The notes: generated from the letters alone by a model not told the origin. DNA of 59,064 bases from Silicimonas sp. (GCA_022826385.1 JAJDUZ010000025.1:1-59064); one strand, 5' to 3'. Shown: positions 26,138-34,902, numbered from the stretch's first letter. Numbers and translations are program-made.

Positions 26138-27445
26138 ATGATCCCCAGATACGCCCGCCCGGAAATGACCGCCATCTGGTCGCCTGAAACCAAGTTCCGC
26201 ATCTGGTACGAGATCGAGGCGCATGCCTGCGATGCCATGGCCGAGTTGGGCGTGATCCCACGGGAAAACGCCGAAGCGGTCTGGAAAGCCAAGGATGTCG
26301 AGTTCGACGTGGCCCGGATCGATGAAATCGAGGCTGTCACCAAGCACGACGTCATCGCCTTTCTCACCCATCTGGCCGAGATCATCGGCAATGAGGAAGC
26401 CCGCTTCGTCCATCAGGGCATGACCTCGTCGGACGTGCTCGACACCACGTTGAACGTCCAACTGGTCCGCGCCGCTGACATTCTGATCGCTGATATGGAA
26501 GCACTTCTGGCCGCCCTCAAACGCCGGGCGCTGGAGCACAAGATGGATGTCCGCATTGGCCGCAGCCACGGCATCCACGCGGAACCGGTGACCATGGGTC
26601 TGACCTTTGCCCGCTTCTATGCCGAGATGGATCGCGGCCTGGATCGCTTGAAGAACGCCCGGCAAGAGATTGCAACCGGGGCGATTTCGGGCGCTGTTGG
26701 CACTTTCGCCAATATCGACCCCGCCGTCGAAGCGCATGTCTGCAAGGAACTGGGACTTGAGCCCGAGCCGATCAGCACGCAGGTCATTCCGCGTGACCGG
26801 CACGCCATGTTCTTTGCCACGCTGGGCGTCATTGCCTCGTCGATCGAGAACATCGCGACCGAGATCCGGCACATGCAACGGACCGAAGTGCTGGAGGCCG
26901 AAGAGTTCTTCTCGAAAGGTCAGAAAGGCTCGTCTGCCATGCCGCACAAGCGGAACCCGGTGCTGACCGAGAACCTGACGGGCCTCGCCCGCCTTGTCCG
27001 CTCGGCGGTGACGCCCGCGCTGGAAAACGTCGCACTCTGGCACGAACGCGATATCAGCCACTCGTCGGTGGAACGCGGCATCGGTCCCGACGCGACCATC
27101 CATCTTGATTTCGCGCTGGCCCGCCTGACCGGCGTGATCGACAAGCTGGTCATCTATCCCGAGAACATGATGAGCAATCTCAACAAGTTCCGCGGCCTTG
27201 TTCACTCGCAGCGCGTGCTTCTGGCCCTGACGCAAAAGGGTGTTAGCCGCGAGGATTCGTATCGGCTGGTGCAGCGCAACGCGATGAAGGTCTGGGAAGA
27301 AGGCAAGGACTTCATGACCGAGCTCAAGGGCGACGCCGAGGTCACCGCCGCGCTCAGCGACGCCGAGATCGAGGAAAAGTTCGACCTAGGGTATCACACC
27401 AAGCATGTCGACACGATCTTCGCCCGGGTCTTTGGTGAAACATAA
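26138..27445 (+). CDS. purB: Adenylosuccinate lyase
   Basis: A 435-residue purine-pathway enzyme that splits SAICAR and adenylosuccinate, releasing fumarate. Lyase superfamily signatures are present: GMTSSDVLDTTLNVQLVRA, GRSHGIHAEPVTMG, and the flexible catalytic loop GSSAMPHKRNPVLTEN. AAAGG lies 6 bases before ATG 26138; a longer upstream frame overlaps the divergent DUF6314 gene. Length and motifs are fully normal. It appears monocistronic. Confidence 0.97.
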   Translation: MIPRYARPEMTAIWSPETKFRIWYEIEAHACDAMAELGVIPRENAEAVWKAKDVEFDVARIDEIEAVTKHDVIAFLTHLAEIIGNEEARFVHQGMTSSDVLDTTLNVQLVRAADILIADMEALLAALKRRALEHKMDVRIGRSHGIHAEPVTMGLTFARFYAEMDRGLDRLKNARQEIATGAISGAVGTFANIDPAVEAHVCKELGLEPEPISTQVIPRDRHAMFFATLGVIASSIENIATEIRHMQRTEVLEAEEFFSKGQKGSSAMPHKRNPVLTENLTGLARLVRSAVTPALENVALWHERDISHSSVERGIGPDATIHLDFALARLTGVIDKLVIYPENMMSNLNKFRGLVHSQRVLLALTQKGVSREDSYRLVQRNAMKVWEEGKDFMTELKGDAEVTAALSDAEIEEKFDLGYHTKHVDTIFARVFGET

Positions 27446-27514
27446 CTCACGGTTTCGTGAGGTGGATTTTGCCCCACGCGTGCTACCGTTTTGCTACTCA
27501 AACAGGAGGTTTTC

Positions 27515-27679
27515 ATGCGTGTAAGACTTCTTCTTGCGGCAACTGTACTCGCCGTGAGCCCCGGTCTCGCCCTTGCCATGTGCTCGGGGTATGGCCACGA
27601 GCAGGTCACGATGTCCTGCCCTGAAGGTCAGACCTTCGACACCGCAACGGAAAGCTGCAAACCGCTTCCGACCGGTTAA
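27515..27679 (+). CDS. Small secreted cysteine-bearing peptide (54 aa)
   Basis: A 54-residue precursor. GGAGG lies 5 bases before ATG 27515. Residues 1-21 form a signal peptide ending LALA, leaving about 33 mature residues beginning MCSGYGHEQV. The mature part has three cysteines, and SCPEGQTFDTATESC resembles the start of a chitin-binding peritrophin-like module. A strong terminator follows 21 bases after the stop, so it is expressed as its own short transcript. The target is unknown. Confidence 0.75.
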   Translation: MRVRLLLAATVLAVSPGLALAMCSGYGHEQVTMSCPEGQTFDTATESCKPLPTG

Positions 27680-27700
27680 GAGCAGACTTGAGATTTCTCG

Positions 27701-27729
27701 AAAGGCGGCCCGTTTCGGCCGCCTTTTTT
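27701..27729 (+). terminator. Rho-independent terminator
   Basis: AAAGGCGGCC pairs with GGCCGCCTTT around loop CGTTTC, running into six Ts. It closes the transcript of the small secreted peptide and isolates it from fliG. Confidence 0.88.
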
Positions 27730-27766
27730 CATGCGCTGTCAGGAGACCGTTAACCTCGCGTACCTA

Positions 27767-27781
27767 GAACGTTCTTGGAAC
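27767..27781. promoter_or_regulatory. LexA-like box upstream of fliG (weak)
   Basis: GAAC-GTTCTTG-GAAC fits the alphaproteobacterial LexA pattern GAAC-N7-GAAC and lies 19-33 bases before the fliG start. About two such matches are expected by chance in this much DNA on both strands, so it is only suggestive. Confidence 0.25.
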
Positions 27782-27799
27782 ACTTCTGTGAGGATCGAC

Positions 27800-28855
27800 A
27801 TGTCTCTTGACGACCCCTTGGCCGACCTGCCGTCCTTCCCCGGCGAGACAGATGTCACGGTCAATCTTTCGTCGAAGGAAAAGGCTGCCATCGTGGTGCG
27901 CCTTCTGTTGTCGCATGGTGCCTTGCCGGCCCTCAGCCAGTTGCCCGAAAGCAAACAGACGGAACTGGCGGTTCAGATCGCGCGCATGGCCCCTGTCGAT
28001 CAGGAAACGGTGCATGCCGTCGCCGACGAGTTCGCGAACGAGATTGAGCGCATCGCGCTGTCGTTCCCGCAAGGCCTGGACGGGGCGCTTGGACTGCTGG
28101 ATGGCTTCCTGAGTGAAGGCGCCGAGAAACGACTGCGGAAAATGGCGCCGACGGACACAAGGCGAAATCCGTGGGACGAGATTGAGCGGGTCGAAACCGC
28201 GCGCCTGGTGCCGATCCTCGAAACCGAATCCCTTGAAGTTGCGGCTGTCGTCTTATCGAAACTCTCGACCGGGAAGGCGGCAGAACTTCTGGGTCTGCTG
28301 CCCGGCGAAGCGGCCCGTCGGGTCACGATGGCGATCACCAAGACCGCGCAGGTGTCACCGACAGTGGTGCATCGCATCGGGTCGTCTCTGGCCGAACAAC
28401 TGGACGCCCGCCCGATTACCGCGTTCGAAGCGCCCCCGGCGAACCGGGTCGGGGCCATTCTGAACTATACGCCCGCCGCTGTTCGTGACGATGTGCTGGG
28501 CGCGATCGAAACCGAAGATGCCGAGTTTGCCGAAGGTGTGCGGGCCGCGATCTTCACCTTCGCAGACATTTGCGGACGGATCGCCGAGCGCGATGTGCCA
28601 CGGATTCAGCGTGATCTGGACCCCGAAGACCTATCCTTGGTGGTCGCGGGTGCTGCAAGCGACGGCGACAAGGAAAGCGTCGAGTTCATCCTGTCGAATA
28701 TTTCGAAACGCATGGCCGAAGGCATCCGCGACGACGCGGCAGAAAAAGCAGGCGCATCCGAGGAAGATGTCGAAGCTGCAATGCTGCGCATCGTCACCGC
28801 CATTCGCGGACTGGAAGAACAGGGAGAGATCTTCTTCGTGTCGAAGACCGAGTGA
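27800..28855 (+). CDS. fliG: Flagellar motor switch protein FliG
   Basis: A 351-residue FliG, the rotor protein that links the MS ring (FliF) to FliM and meets the stator. The three-domain layout is visible: N-terminal helices (SSKEKAAIVVRLLLSHGA), middle armadillo-like repeats (ALGLLDGFLSEGAEKRL, VLSKLSTGKAAELLGLLPGE), and a C-terminal charged torque helix region (VPRIQRDLDPEDLSLVVAGA, ISKRMAEGIRDD). The start MSLDDPLADL at 27800 is preferred over an earlier in-frame ATG that overlaps the terminator. No other flagellar gene is nearby, so fliG is apparently separate from the main cluster. Confidence 0.92.
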   Translation: MSLDDPLADLPSFPGETDVTVNLSSKEKAAIVVRLLLSHGALPALSQLPESKQTELAVQIARMAPVDQETVHAVADEFANEIERIALSFPQGLDGALGLLDGFLSEGAEKRLRKMAPTDTRRNPWDEIERVETARLVPILETESLEVAAVVLSKLSTGKAAELLGLLPGEAARRVTMAITKTAQVSPTVVHRIGSSLAEQLDARPITAFEAPPANRVGAILNYTPAAVRDDVLGAIETEDAEFAEGVRAAIFTFADICGRIAERDVPRIQRDLDPEDLSLVVAGAASDGDKESVEFILSNISKRMAEGIRDDAAEKAGASEEDVEAAMLRIVTAIRGLEEQGEIFFVSKTE

Positions 28856-28890
28856 TCTGACAACGGGTCCGGAGCGAACGCCGTCAGGCG

Positions 28891-29466
28891 TCAGCGATCA
28901 AACTTCGACTGGATGATTTCGCGCGCGGACGGGAAACGCCGGGCAGCCCCTTGCGTGGCAATCTCGGGAAACAGGCCAAGTATTTCGGCCCGCGTCCGAC
29001 GCCCCAACCCCTGCAACACTGCGTCATCTGGGTGAAAGCTTTCCGTCCAGGTTCCGTTGGCCAGAATGACTTCATGCGCCTCAAGCAAAAGGTGCAGGTA
29101 ACTGACGCCAAGCACCGGGGCCAGTTCGACACCGCGCCGGCCGGTCATATGACGGGCCGCCACCAATGCTTCACCGTCATTCAGATGCGACGCGACCAAC
29201 AAGAACCGATGGTTCGGGCTGACCAGCATGTCCCGTGTGGGCTCGCCACGCCCCAAGGCCCCCTTCCGGATCAGGACAGGCTGCAAATCCGGATGCTCCT
29301 GCAAGTCGCCATAAGACAGCTCACGGCGCCCAGCCCAGGCAATCCGCTTCAAACCATTGTCGCGGGTCACCACCCGATCGCCACGGCGCAGCGTTTCGAC
29401 AGCGCGCCAGCCACGATCGGTCGCAATCAGCGAGCCCGGTGTGAAACATGGAGATACTGCGGACAT
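28891..29466 (-). CDS. Stand-alone Hint-domain protein
   Basis: A 191-residue protein formed almost only of a Hint (hedgehog/intein) domain. It begins at the would-be self-splicing cysteine, C7 in SPCFTPGSLIATDRG, then VETLRRGDRVVTRDNGL, VSPNHRFLL, and HLLLEAHEVILANG. In larger Rhodobacterales proteins this domain follows a secreted adhesin or calcium-binding region; here there is no such N-terminus. The frame upstream is closed by a stop within 50 bases. Nine consecutive Gs on the coding strand lie directly before the ATG. Function unknown. Confidence 0.82.
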   Translation of the reverse strand: MSAVSPCFTPGSLIATDRGWRAVETLRRGDRVVTRDNGLKRIAWAGRRELSYGDLQEHPDLQPVLIRKGALGRGEPTRDMLVSPNHRFLLVASHLNDGEALVAARHMTGRRGVELAPVLGVSYLHLLLEAHEVILANGTWTESFHPDDAVLQGLGRRTRAEILGLFPEIATQGAARRFPSAREIIQSKFDR

Positions 29467-30027
29467 GCCCCCCCCCGTCCGTGGGGGACATCCTGCGGGT
29501 CCGTCACTCTGTCAGAGCGACGGGGATCGGCGACAATACCACACGACACTCTCCACCCAGAGCCGTTGCCATGCGAAGCGCACCGATCCCCGCCGACATA
29601 CGACAGTACTCGATACCCACCCTCACAGTTGCCTGTGAAGTGTGTGCGACCCCCCAAGTGTCGCGCACGTACCCCCCAGCGAGGTGAGAAAAAGGTAGCG
29701 AAAACTTGAAACGCTCCAAAGGAAAAACGGCGGAAAGGTGGCACGACAACGGCTGTTTCACTTGATCCGTCGGGTAGGACGCAAATTCGTCAAAATGCGT
29801 ACTGTCGCCATTATCGAAACAAGACATTTGCCCTCGTTACAGAATTTATCACCATTTTTCAGTCAATCACTTTTGCATCTCTCGGCAGAAAGCGTGACTG
29901 TCGCCCGTCTATTGTCTTCGAATTGGAAACAGAAGATCACGAAGCCACATGAAATGTGGCAGAAATGTGTTGTCTTTTTTAGTCAGTTTGACGTTCTGGA
30001 AGGCAGATCAATCTCGCGAATTCCGAC
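29467..30027. other. 560-base gene-free region with inverted repeat
   Basis: No credible gene is present on either strand. It contains the G9/C9 tract at 29468-29476, two further six-base C runs near 29650-29680, and a 10-bp inverted repeat (CGGGGATCGG at 29521-29530 with CCGATCCCCG at 29583-29592). The half from about 29690 to 30030 is clearly more AT-rich than the rest of the window. It may hold a regulatory RNA or be decayed sequence. Confidence 0.5.
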
Positions 30028-31062
30028 CTATTGGAGACGCGGCGAAAGCATTTGATCCGAATCGGGCGCTTCCGGCCGCAACGCAACCTCACGCGCCGAC
30101 AACCAGATCTGCGACCCGACCGCGTGCGGCCCGCCCGTAGGCAAAGCAATCCTCTGACCATAGACATCCACGACCAACGCCGCATCGATCTCGACGACAC
30201 GCGCCGGCAGTTGCATGACCGCGTCGCTGCGCCCCGGCGACGTCGAGGACACCAGAAGGCTTTCGACCCGCACACCAAGACCGACGATCTCGCCTGCTTC
30301 CACCACGCGCGGCACCTGAAGACGGACGTCCGGCGCATCCTCGGGCGCGCCCAGAAGCGTCACGCGGGCCGTGCCCTGAGCCGCGTCGGTGACGCGCGCA
30401 AGGAACCGGATCGGCGGCGACTGCCAGCCGGTCAGTTGCCCGTCTTCCATGGCAATGACGCGATCGGCCAACGCGGCCAGTTCGGCACGGGAATGCGTGA
30501 CATAAAGTGCCGGCACCTGCGCCTCGACCACGGCGCGCCCGATATAAGGCAAAAGCTCTTCCTTGCGGGCCTGATCCAGACCGCTGAGCGGTTCGTCCAG
30601 AAACAGGATGGCCGGGTCGGAGGCCAGAGCGCGCGCCAGCGCCACGCGACGCGCCTCGCCGCCCGACAGACCGCCAACCCGTCGCGCCAGCATGTCGGTC
30701 AGATCAAGCGCTTCGAGAATGGCGCCATAGCTTGTCACCCCGCGCCGCCGCGCCCCGTAGCGGATGTTTTCGGCCACCGTCAGATGCGGAAAAAGCGCGG
30801 CGTCCTGAAACACAAACCCGATGCGACGGGCTTCCGGCGGCAGCGATGCGCGATTGCTGTCCCACTCGGTCGCGCCGAAGCGGACAGTTGCCCGGTCCGG
30901 CTGTTCGAGACCGGCCAGTGCACGCAGAAGTGTCGTTTTCCCACTGCCAGATGGCCCAGAGATCGCGGTGATGCCGGTGAGCGGTAGCTTGGCTTCGATA
31001 TCCAGCTTGAAGCCGCCGCGTCGGGTCAGCAGCAGACGGATATCCAGCACCTCAACCGACAC
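30028..31062 (-). CDS. modC: ModC, molybdate ABC transporter ATPase
   Basis: A 344-residue ATPase of molybdate import. Walker A GPSGSGKTT, signature LSGGEARRVALARAL, Walker B ILFLDEPLSGLD are all present. After about residue 230 comes the C-terminal regulatory region with molybdate/tungstate-binding (Mop-like) strands (VTDAAQGTARVTLLG, VVEAGEIVGLGVRVES). It starts at GTG 31062, overlapping modB by 11 bases. It is the last gene of modABC. Confidence 0.94.
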   Translation of the reverse strand: MSVEVLDIRLLLTRRGGFKLDIEAKLPLTGITAISGPSGSGKTTLLRALAGLEQPDRATVRFGATEWDSNRASLPPEARRIGFVFQDAALFPHLTVAENIRYGARRRGVTSYGAILEALDLTDMLARRVGGLSGGEARRVALARALASDPAILFLDEPLSGLDQARKEELLPYIGRAVVEAQVPALYVTHSRAELAALADRVIAMEDGQLTGWQSPPIRFLARVTDAAQGTARVTLLGAPEDAPDVRLQVPRVVEAGEIVGLGVRVESLLVSSTSPGRSDAVMQLPARVVEIDAALVVDVYGQRIALPTGGPHAVGSQIWLSAREVALRPEAPDSDQMLSPRLQ

Positions 31063-31723
31063 GCGCGGCCCCGCGACTGTTCAGAAGATAAACCACCGTC
31101 AGGACGGTCAGCGACGCGACAAGCAACCATGCCGACAGGATATGCGCTGTCGCGTAATCCAGAGTTTCGACGGCGTTGAAGATCTCGATTGAGATCACAC
31201 GGGTCTTGCCCGGTATATTCCCGCCGACCATCAGCACCACGCCGAACTCGCCCACAGTATGGGCGAAACTCAGGATCGCGCCGGTCAGGAAGCCACGCCG
31301 TGCCAAAGGCAAAGCCACGGAAAACAACGCATCGCGCGGTGTCGCGCCAAGGGTGCGGGCGGCATCAAGCGCGGATCTGGGCACTGCTGCGAAAGCGGTC
31401 TGCATCGGCTGCACGGCAAATGGCAGCGAATAGATGACCGAGGCCAGAACCAAGCCCGGGAAACTGAACGCCAGAGTTGACCCGGTGGCCGAGACCCAGA
31501 ACCCGCCCAAAGCGCTGTCGGGTCGCATCAGGATCAGCAGATAGAACCCCAGCACTGTCGGCGGCAGAACCAGTGGCAAGGCGGTGATCGCTTCGAAGAG
31601 GGGGCGCGTCTTCGCCTTGGTCGTGGCCAGCCACCAGCCCAGCGGCACGGCGATTACCATCAGAATGACCGTCGTCAGGGCGGCAAGTTGCAGGGTCAGC
31701 CAGACAGCGGGCCAGACGCTCAC
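31052..31723 (-). CDS. modB: ModB, molybdate ABC transporter permease
   Basis: A 223-residue inner-membrane permease with about five helices. The EAA loop that contacts ModC reads EAARTLGATPRDALFSVALPLAR (here with ALDAARTLGA), as in the ModB/CysT family. It starts at GTG 31723, overlapping the modA stop as GTGA, so the two are coupled. Confidence 0.93.
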   Translation of the reverse strand: MSVWPAVWLTLQLAALTTVILMVIAVPLGWWLATTKAKTRPLFEAITALPLVLPPTVLGFYLLILMRPDSALGGFWVSATGSTLAFSFPGLVLASVIYSLPFAVQPMQTAFAAVPRSALDAARTLGATPRDALFSVALPLARRGFLTGAILSFAHTVGEFGVVLMVGGNIPGKTRVISIEIFNAVETLDYATAHILSAWLLVASLTVLTVVYLLNSRGAARVG

Positions 31724-32427
31724 GGCACCTGGTACCCGTCCGCGGCGATCAACGCCTCGGTCTCGGGACGGGCCAGCCAGTCGAAGAAGGCGCGCGCGGC
31801 CGGGTCATCTGACAAGAGCGCCGCGCCCTGCCGGATCTCGGGCGCGATCCCGTCAAGCCGCAAAACATGCGGCGCGCTCACACGATCAAGCTGCGCGACG
31901 GCCACGAAGGCGATCTGGGCGTTGCCTGTCGCAAAGACCGAAGCCACCTGCCCGACATTCGCGACCATCACCGGCCGGAAAGCGGCCGTGTCCAGCCCCA
32001 AGCGCTCCATCGCGCTGGTCGCCGCACGGCCGTAAGGCGCCACCGTCGGATCGGCCAGCGCGGCCGTCTTGCCAACGAAGTCTTCGGCGGCGGTTTCGAC
32101 GGTCACGGGGTCCGTCGACAACAGCGCAAGACCGCCAATGGCATAGGGTCGCGTGGCAAGCGCGCGCCCATCGGCTTCAAGGCGCGCGGGGCGTTCCTCA
32201 TCCGCCGAGAGGAACACGTCGAAGGGCGCTCCGTTCGAGATCTGGGCGAAAAGCAACCCGGTCGAGCCATTGCTGAGCACAACGTCATGCCCGGTTTCGG
32301 CCTCGAAGGCCGACGCGATCTTTTCGGCGGTCAACAGGAAGTTCGACGCAACCGCCACCGTGACCTCGTCAGCCACGGCTGCCTGCGTCGAAAGCAAGGA
32401 TAGAACTGCGATCCCCCGAAACGTCAT
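31720..32427 (-). CDS. modA: ModA, molybdate-binding periplasmic protein
   Basis: A 235-residue periplasmic binding protein with a short signal peptide (MTFRGIAVLSLLSTQAAVA). Family motifs VAVASNFLLTAEKIASAFE, LSNGSTGLLFAQI and GAPFDVFLSADEERP line the oxyanion site. GAAGGCGGT precedes ATG 32427; the longer frame upstream is rejected because it lacks a signal peptide at its end. With ModB and ModC it feeds molybdenum-cofactor enzymes. No ModE gene is seen here. Confidence 0.94.
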   Translation of the reverse strand: MTFRGIAVLSLLSTQAAVADEVTVAVASNFLLTAEKIASAFEAETGHDVVLSNGSTGLLFAQISNGAPFDVFLSADEERPARLEADGRALATRPYAIGGLALLSTDPVTVETAAEDFVGKTAALADPTVAPYGRAATSAMERLGLDTAAFRPVMVANVGQVASVFATGNAQIAFVAVAQLDRVSAPHVLRLDGIAPEIRQGAALLSDDPAARAFFDWLARPETEALIAADGYQVP

Positions 32428-32736
32428 ACCGCCTTCTGGCCACCTCTGCTGCCATTTGCAAGGGGCGTAAGGCCGCAGAATGCTTCGCAAACTGCCCAAA
32501 TATTGAGGCGCCCCCAAACCCCATGCGCCGCCATGGCCCCTTCTCGACCATCTACTGTGAGCCCCGGTTCTGACCGGCTTCGCGGCCATTTACGGCGCAA
32601 TCACTCCGCTGTTTCCGCATTCGGCGAACGCCACCGGGTTGCGCGGCAAGAAAAGGGTGGCCATCTTTTTGATCGCCGTTCAGGGTCTGATCCGAAGGAA
32701 CCTTGCCAACCGGCTGGAACGAGAGCCCGATCTGAT

Positions 32737-33597
32737 ATGACAGACTATGTCGTCTATGACGTCTTCACCGACACCCCGTTTGGGGGAAATCCACTGGCCG
32801 TGATCCCCGATGCCTCGGCGCTGCCCGAAGCGCGGCTTCAAAGCATTGCCCGCGAGTTCAACTTCTCGGAAACGACCTTTGTCTATCCGCCCGCCGATCC
32901 GACCCACGACGCGCGGGTCCGTATTTTTACGCCGACGATGGAAATCCCCTTTGCCGGACATCCTACCGTCGGCACAGCGCTTGCGCTGCAGGCCTTGGGA
33001 CGCGTGGGCCACGAGCTTGTGTTCGAACTTGGCGTCGGCCCCATCCCGGTGTCGATCACCGACGGGGTGGCAGAGTTCAAGACACGGGTCCCGCTGCAGA
33101 CATGGCCCGGCCCCTCGCCCCGCACGGTGGCCGAGAGCATTGGTCTTGAGACCTCGGCGATCCGGATCGACCGTCATGCGCCCACCATCGCCAGCGTGGG
33201 CCTGCCTTTTGCGCTGGCCGAGCTGACAGATGCCGAAGCCTTGGCCGCTGCCGTGCCGAACACGGATGCCTTTCGCGCCTTCGACCCGCACTGGCCGACT
33301 GACACGCATTACGATCTTCTGGTCTATACCCGGCACGGAGCAGACATTGACGCCCGGATGTTTGCGCCTCTCGACGGCATTCCCGAGGACCCGGCCACCG
33401 GCAGCGCGGCCGCTGCGCTTGCGGCGTGGCTTGGTCAACTGGACGGCGTCTCGCAGAGCTTCACGATCTCGCAGGGTGTCGCGATGGGGCGACCCAGCCA
33501 GATCGCGGCAAGCGTCACGGTAGAAGATGGCGCGCCGGTTGAAGTCAGCATCGCGGGTCGCGCCGTGAAGGTCATGGAAGGGCGCCTTGTGACTTGA
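32737..33597 (+). CDS. PhzF-family isomerase
   Basis: A 286-residue PhzF/diaminopimelate-epimerase-fold protein. The catalytic glutamate is E45 in REFNFSETTFVYPP. Other family marks are FTPTMEIPFAGHPTVG and the closing PEDPATGSAAAALAAWL. PhzF proper acts in phenazine synthesis, but most members are isomerases of unknown substrate and no phenazine genes are present. The start is ATG 32737. The 309-base gap to modA contains no gene with a standard start. Confidence 0.92.
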   Translation: MTDYVVYDVFTDTPFGGNPLAVIPDASALPEARLQSIAREFNFSETTFVYPPADPTHDARVRIFTPTMEIPFAGHPTVGTALALQALGRVGHELVFELGVGPIPVSITDGVAEFKTRVPLQTWPGPSPRTVAESIGLETSAIRIDRHAPTIASVGLPFALAELTDAEALAAAVPNTDAFRAFDPHWPTDTHYDLLVYTRHGADIDARMFAPLDGIPEDPATGSAAAALAAWLGQLDGVSQSFTISQGVAMGRPSQIAASVTVEDGAPVEVSIAGRAVKVMEGRLVT

Positions 33598-33605
33598 CAA
33601 GCCGC

Positions 33606-33623
33606 ATTGCAACGGGTTGCAAT
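33606..33623. promoter_or_regulatory. Inverted repeat before the PhyH-like gene
   Basis: ATTGCAA and TTGCAAT form a perfect 7-bp inverted repeat with spacer CGGG, 39-56 bases upstream of the dioxygenase ATG. The size fits a repressor or activator site for a helix-turn-helix dimer; no regulator gene lies nearby. Confidence 0.4.
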
Positions 33624-33661
33624 AAATCCGACACCCGTGATCCGGCCTGGGAGGAAACGCC

Positions 33662-34843
33662 ATGGATGCACGCGCGCTGACCACCGAACGCAGAGAACAT
33701 GTCTGGAAGGACGAAACTGTCGGCCAGTTTGAAACCTTTCGCGATCTGGTCGACCGGGAAACCAAGATCGCCGATTGGCCAAATGCGGCCGAGATCGCCA
33801 GCAACATTCCCGTCTATGACGGCGACCATGTCCGCAAGGCAGCGGGCGATGACACCGACAGGCTCGACCTTATGGCCGAGTGGAACACGGTGTTCGACAC
33901 CGGCCCCGGCGTCATTGCGATCCGCGGCGGGATGCCGGACCTCGCTGTCGTCGATGCCGCCACGGCGATCTTCGAGACGATCATCGAAGCGGAACGGGAC
34001 GCAGGTTCGGGCGGCGGCGATCATTTCGCGAAACCGGGCGCCAATGACCGCGTCTGGAACGCAGCGCAGAAGCATTGCATGGCGAACCCCGCCAATTTCG
34101 CGGACTACTATGCTTCGGACGGCATCGCGATGGCGGCACGCGCTTGGTTGGGGCGTGGCTACCAGCTGACGGCACAGGTGAACCGGGTGAACCCCGGCGG
34201 TGCGGCGCAGACCCCGCATCGCGACTATCACCTTGGCTTCATGAACGCGGATCAACTGGCGACCTATCCCGTGCAGGCGCACCGCTTCTCGCCCGGCCTG
34301 ACGCTGCAAGGCGCCGTGGCCCATTGCGACACGCCGCTCGAGACCGGGCCGACAATGCTTCTGCCCTATTCGCAGACCTTCCTTGAAGGCTATGTCGCGT
34401 ATCACCGGCCCGAGTTTCAGGATTACTTTGCCGCGCACCATGTGCAGATGTCCTTGAAGAAGGGCGATCTGCTGTTCTTCAACCCGGCCGTGATGCACGG
34501 CGCCGGCACCAACCAGTCGGCCGACATTCAGCGCATGGCGAACCTTTTGCAGATTGGCTCGGCCTTCGGGCGTTCGATTGAAAGCGTAGACAGGTCAGCG
34601 ATGTCGGTCGCGCTCTACCCCGAACTAATGGCAGGCGACCGCGCTTGGCGGGACGTGACGAATGTCATCGCAGCCTCGGCCGAGGGCTATGCCTTCCCCA
34701 CCAATCTTGACCGTGACCCACCGGTGGGCGGGTTGATCCCGCTCAGCCATGCCGAGTTGATGGAGAACGCCCTTAGATCGGGGAAAAGCGCCGAAGACTG
34801 GACGAAAGAGGTTGCTGCCATGGACGGGCGCCGCGCCCCTTGA
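33662..34843 (+). CDS. Phytanoyl-CoA dioxygenase (PhyH) family protein
   Basis: A 393-residue Fe(II)/2-oxoglutarate dioxygenase. The iron triad is H186-x-D188 (TPHRDYH) with H279 (AVMHGAGTN). GGGAGG lies 7 bases before ATG 33662. The family hydroxylates varied small molecules, including ectoine and phosphonates. This member is longer than EctD or PhnY, and the substrate is unknown. It follows phzF by 64 bases but has its own candidate operator. Confidence 0.88.
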   Translation: MDARALTTERREHVWKDETVGQFETFRDLVDRETKIADWPNAAEIASNIPVYDGDHVRKAAGDDTDRLDLMAEWNTVFDTGPGVIAIRGGMPDLAVVDAATAIFETIIEAERDAGSGGGDHFAKPGANDRVWNAAQKHCMANPANFADYYASDGIAMAARAWLGRGYQLTAQVNRVNPGGAAQTPHRDYHLGFMNADQLATYPVQAHRFSPGLTLQGAVAHCDTPLETGPTMLLPYSQTFLEGYVAYHRPEFQDYFAAHHVQMSLKKGDLLFFNPAVMHGAGTNQSADIQRMANLLQIGSAFGRSIESVDRSAMSVALYPELMAGDRAWRDVTNVIAASAEGYAFPTNLDRDPPVGGLIPLSHAELMENALRSGKSAEDWTKEVAAMDGRRAP

Positions 34844-34849
34844 GGAACG

Positions 34850-34896
34850 CCGATTTCTTTTGAAGAAATCGGTCCGAAATCTCTGCAAGATTTCGG
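34850..34896. repeat. Tandem hairpin element, copy 2
   Basis: Hairpin 1: CCGATTTCTT/AAGAAATCGG (10 bp, loop TTG, 34850-34872). Hairpin 2: CCGAAATCT/AGATTTCGG (9 bp, 34874-34896). It lies between the stops of the convergent PhyH-like and Ppx genes. Hairpin 2 differs from that of copy 4 (56839-56861) at only two loop-side bases. GATTTC and GAAATC recur in both hairpins, so alternative pairings are possible. Confidence 0.75.
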
Positions 34897-34902
34897 CATC
34901 CG

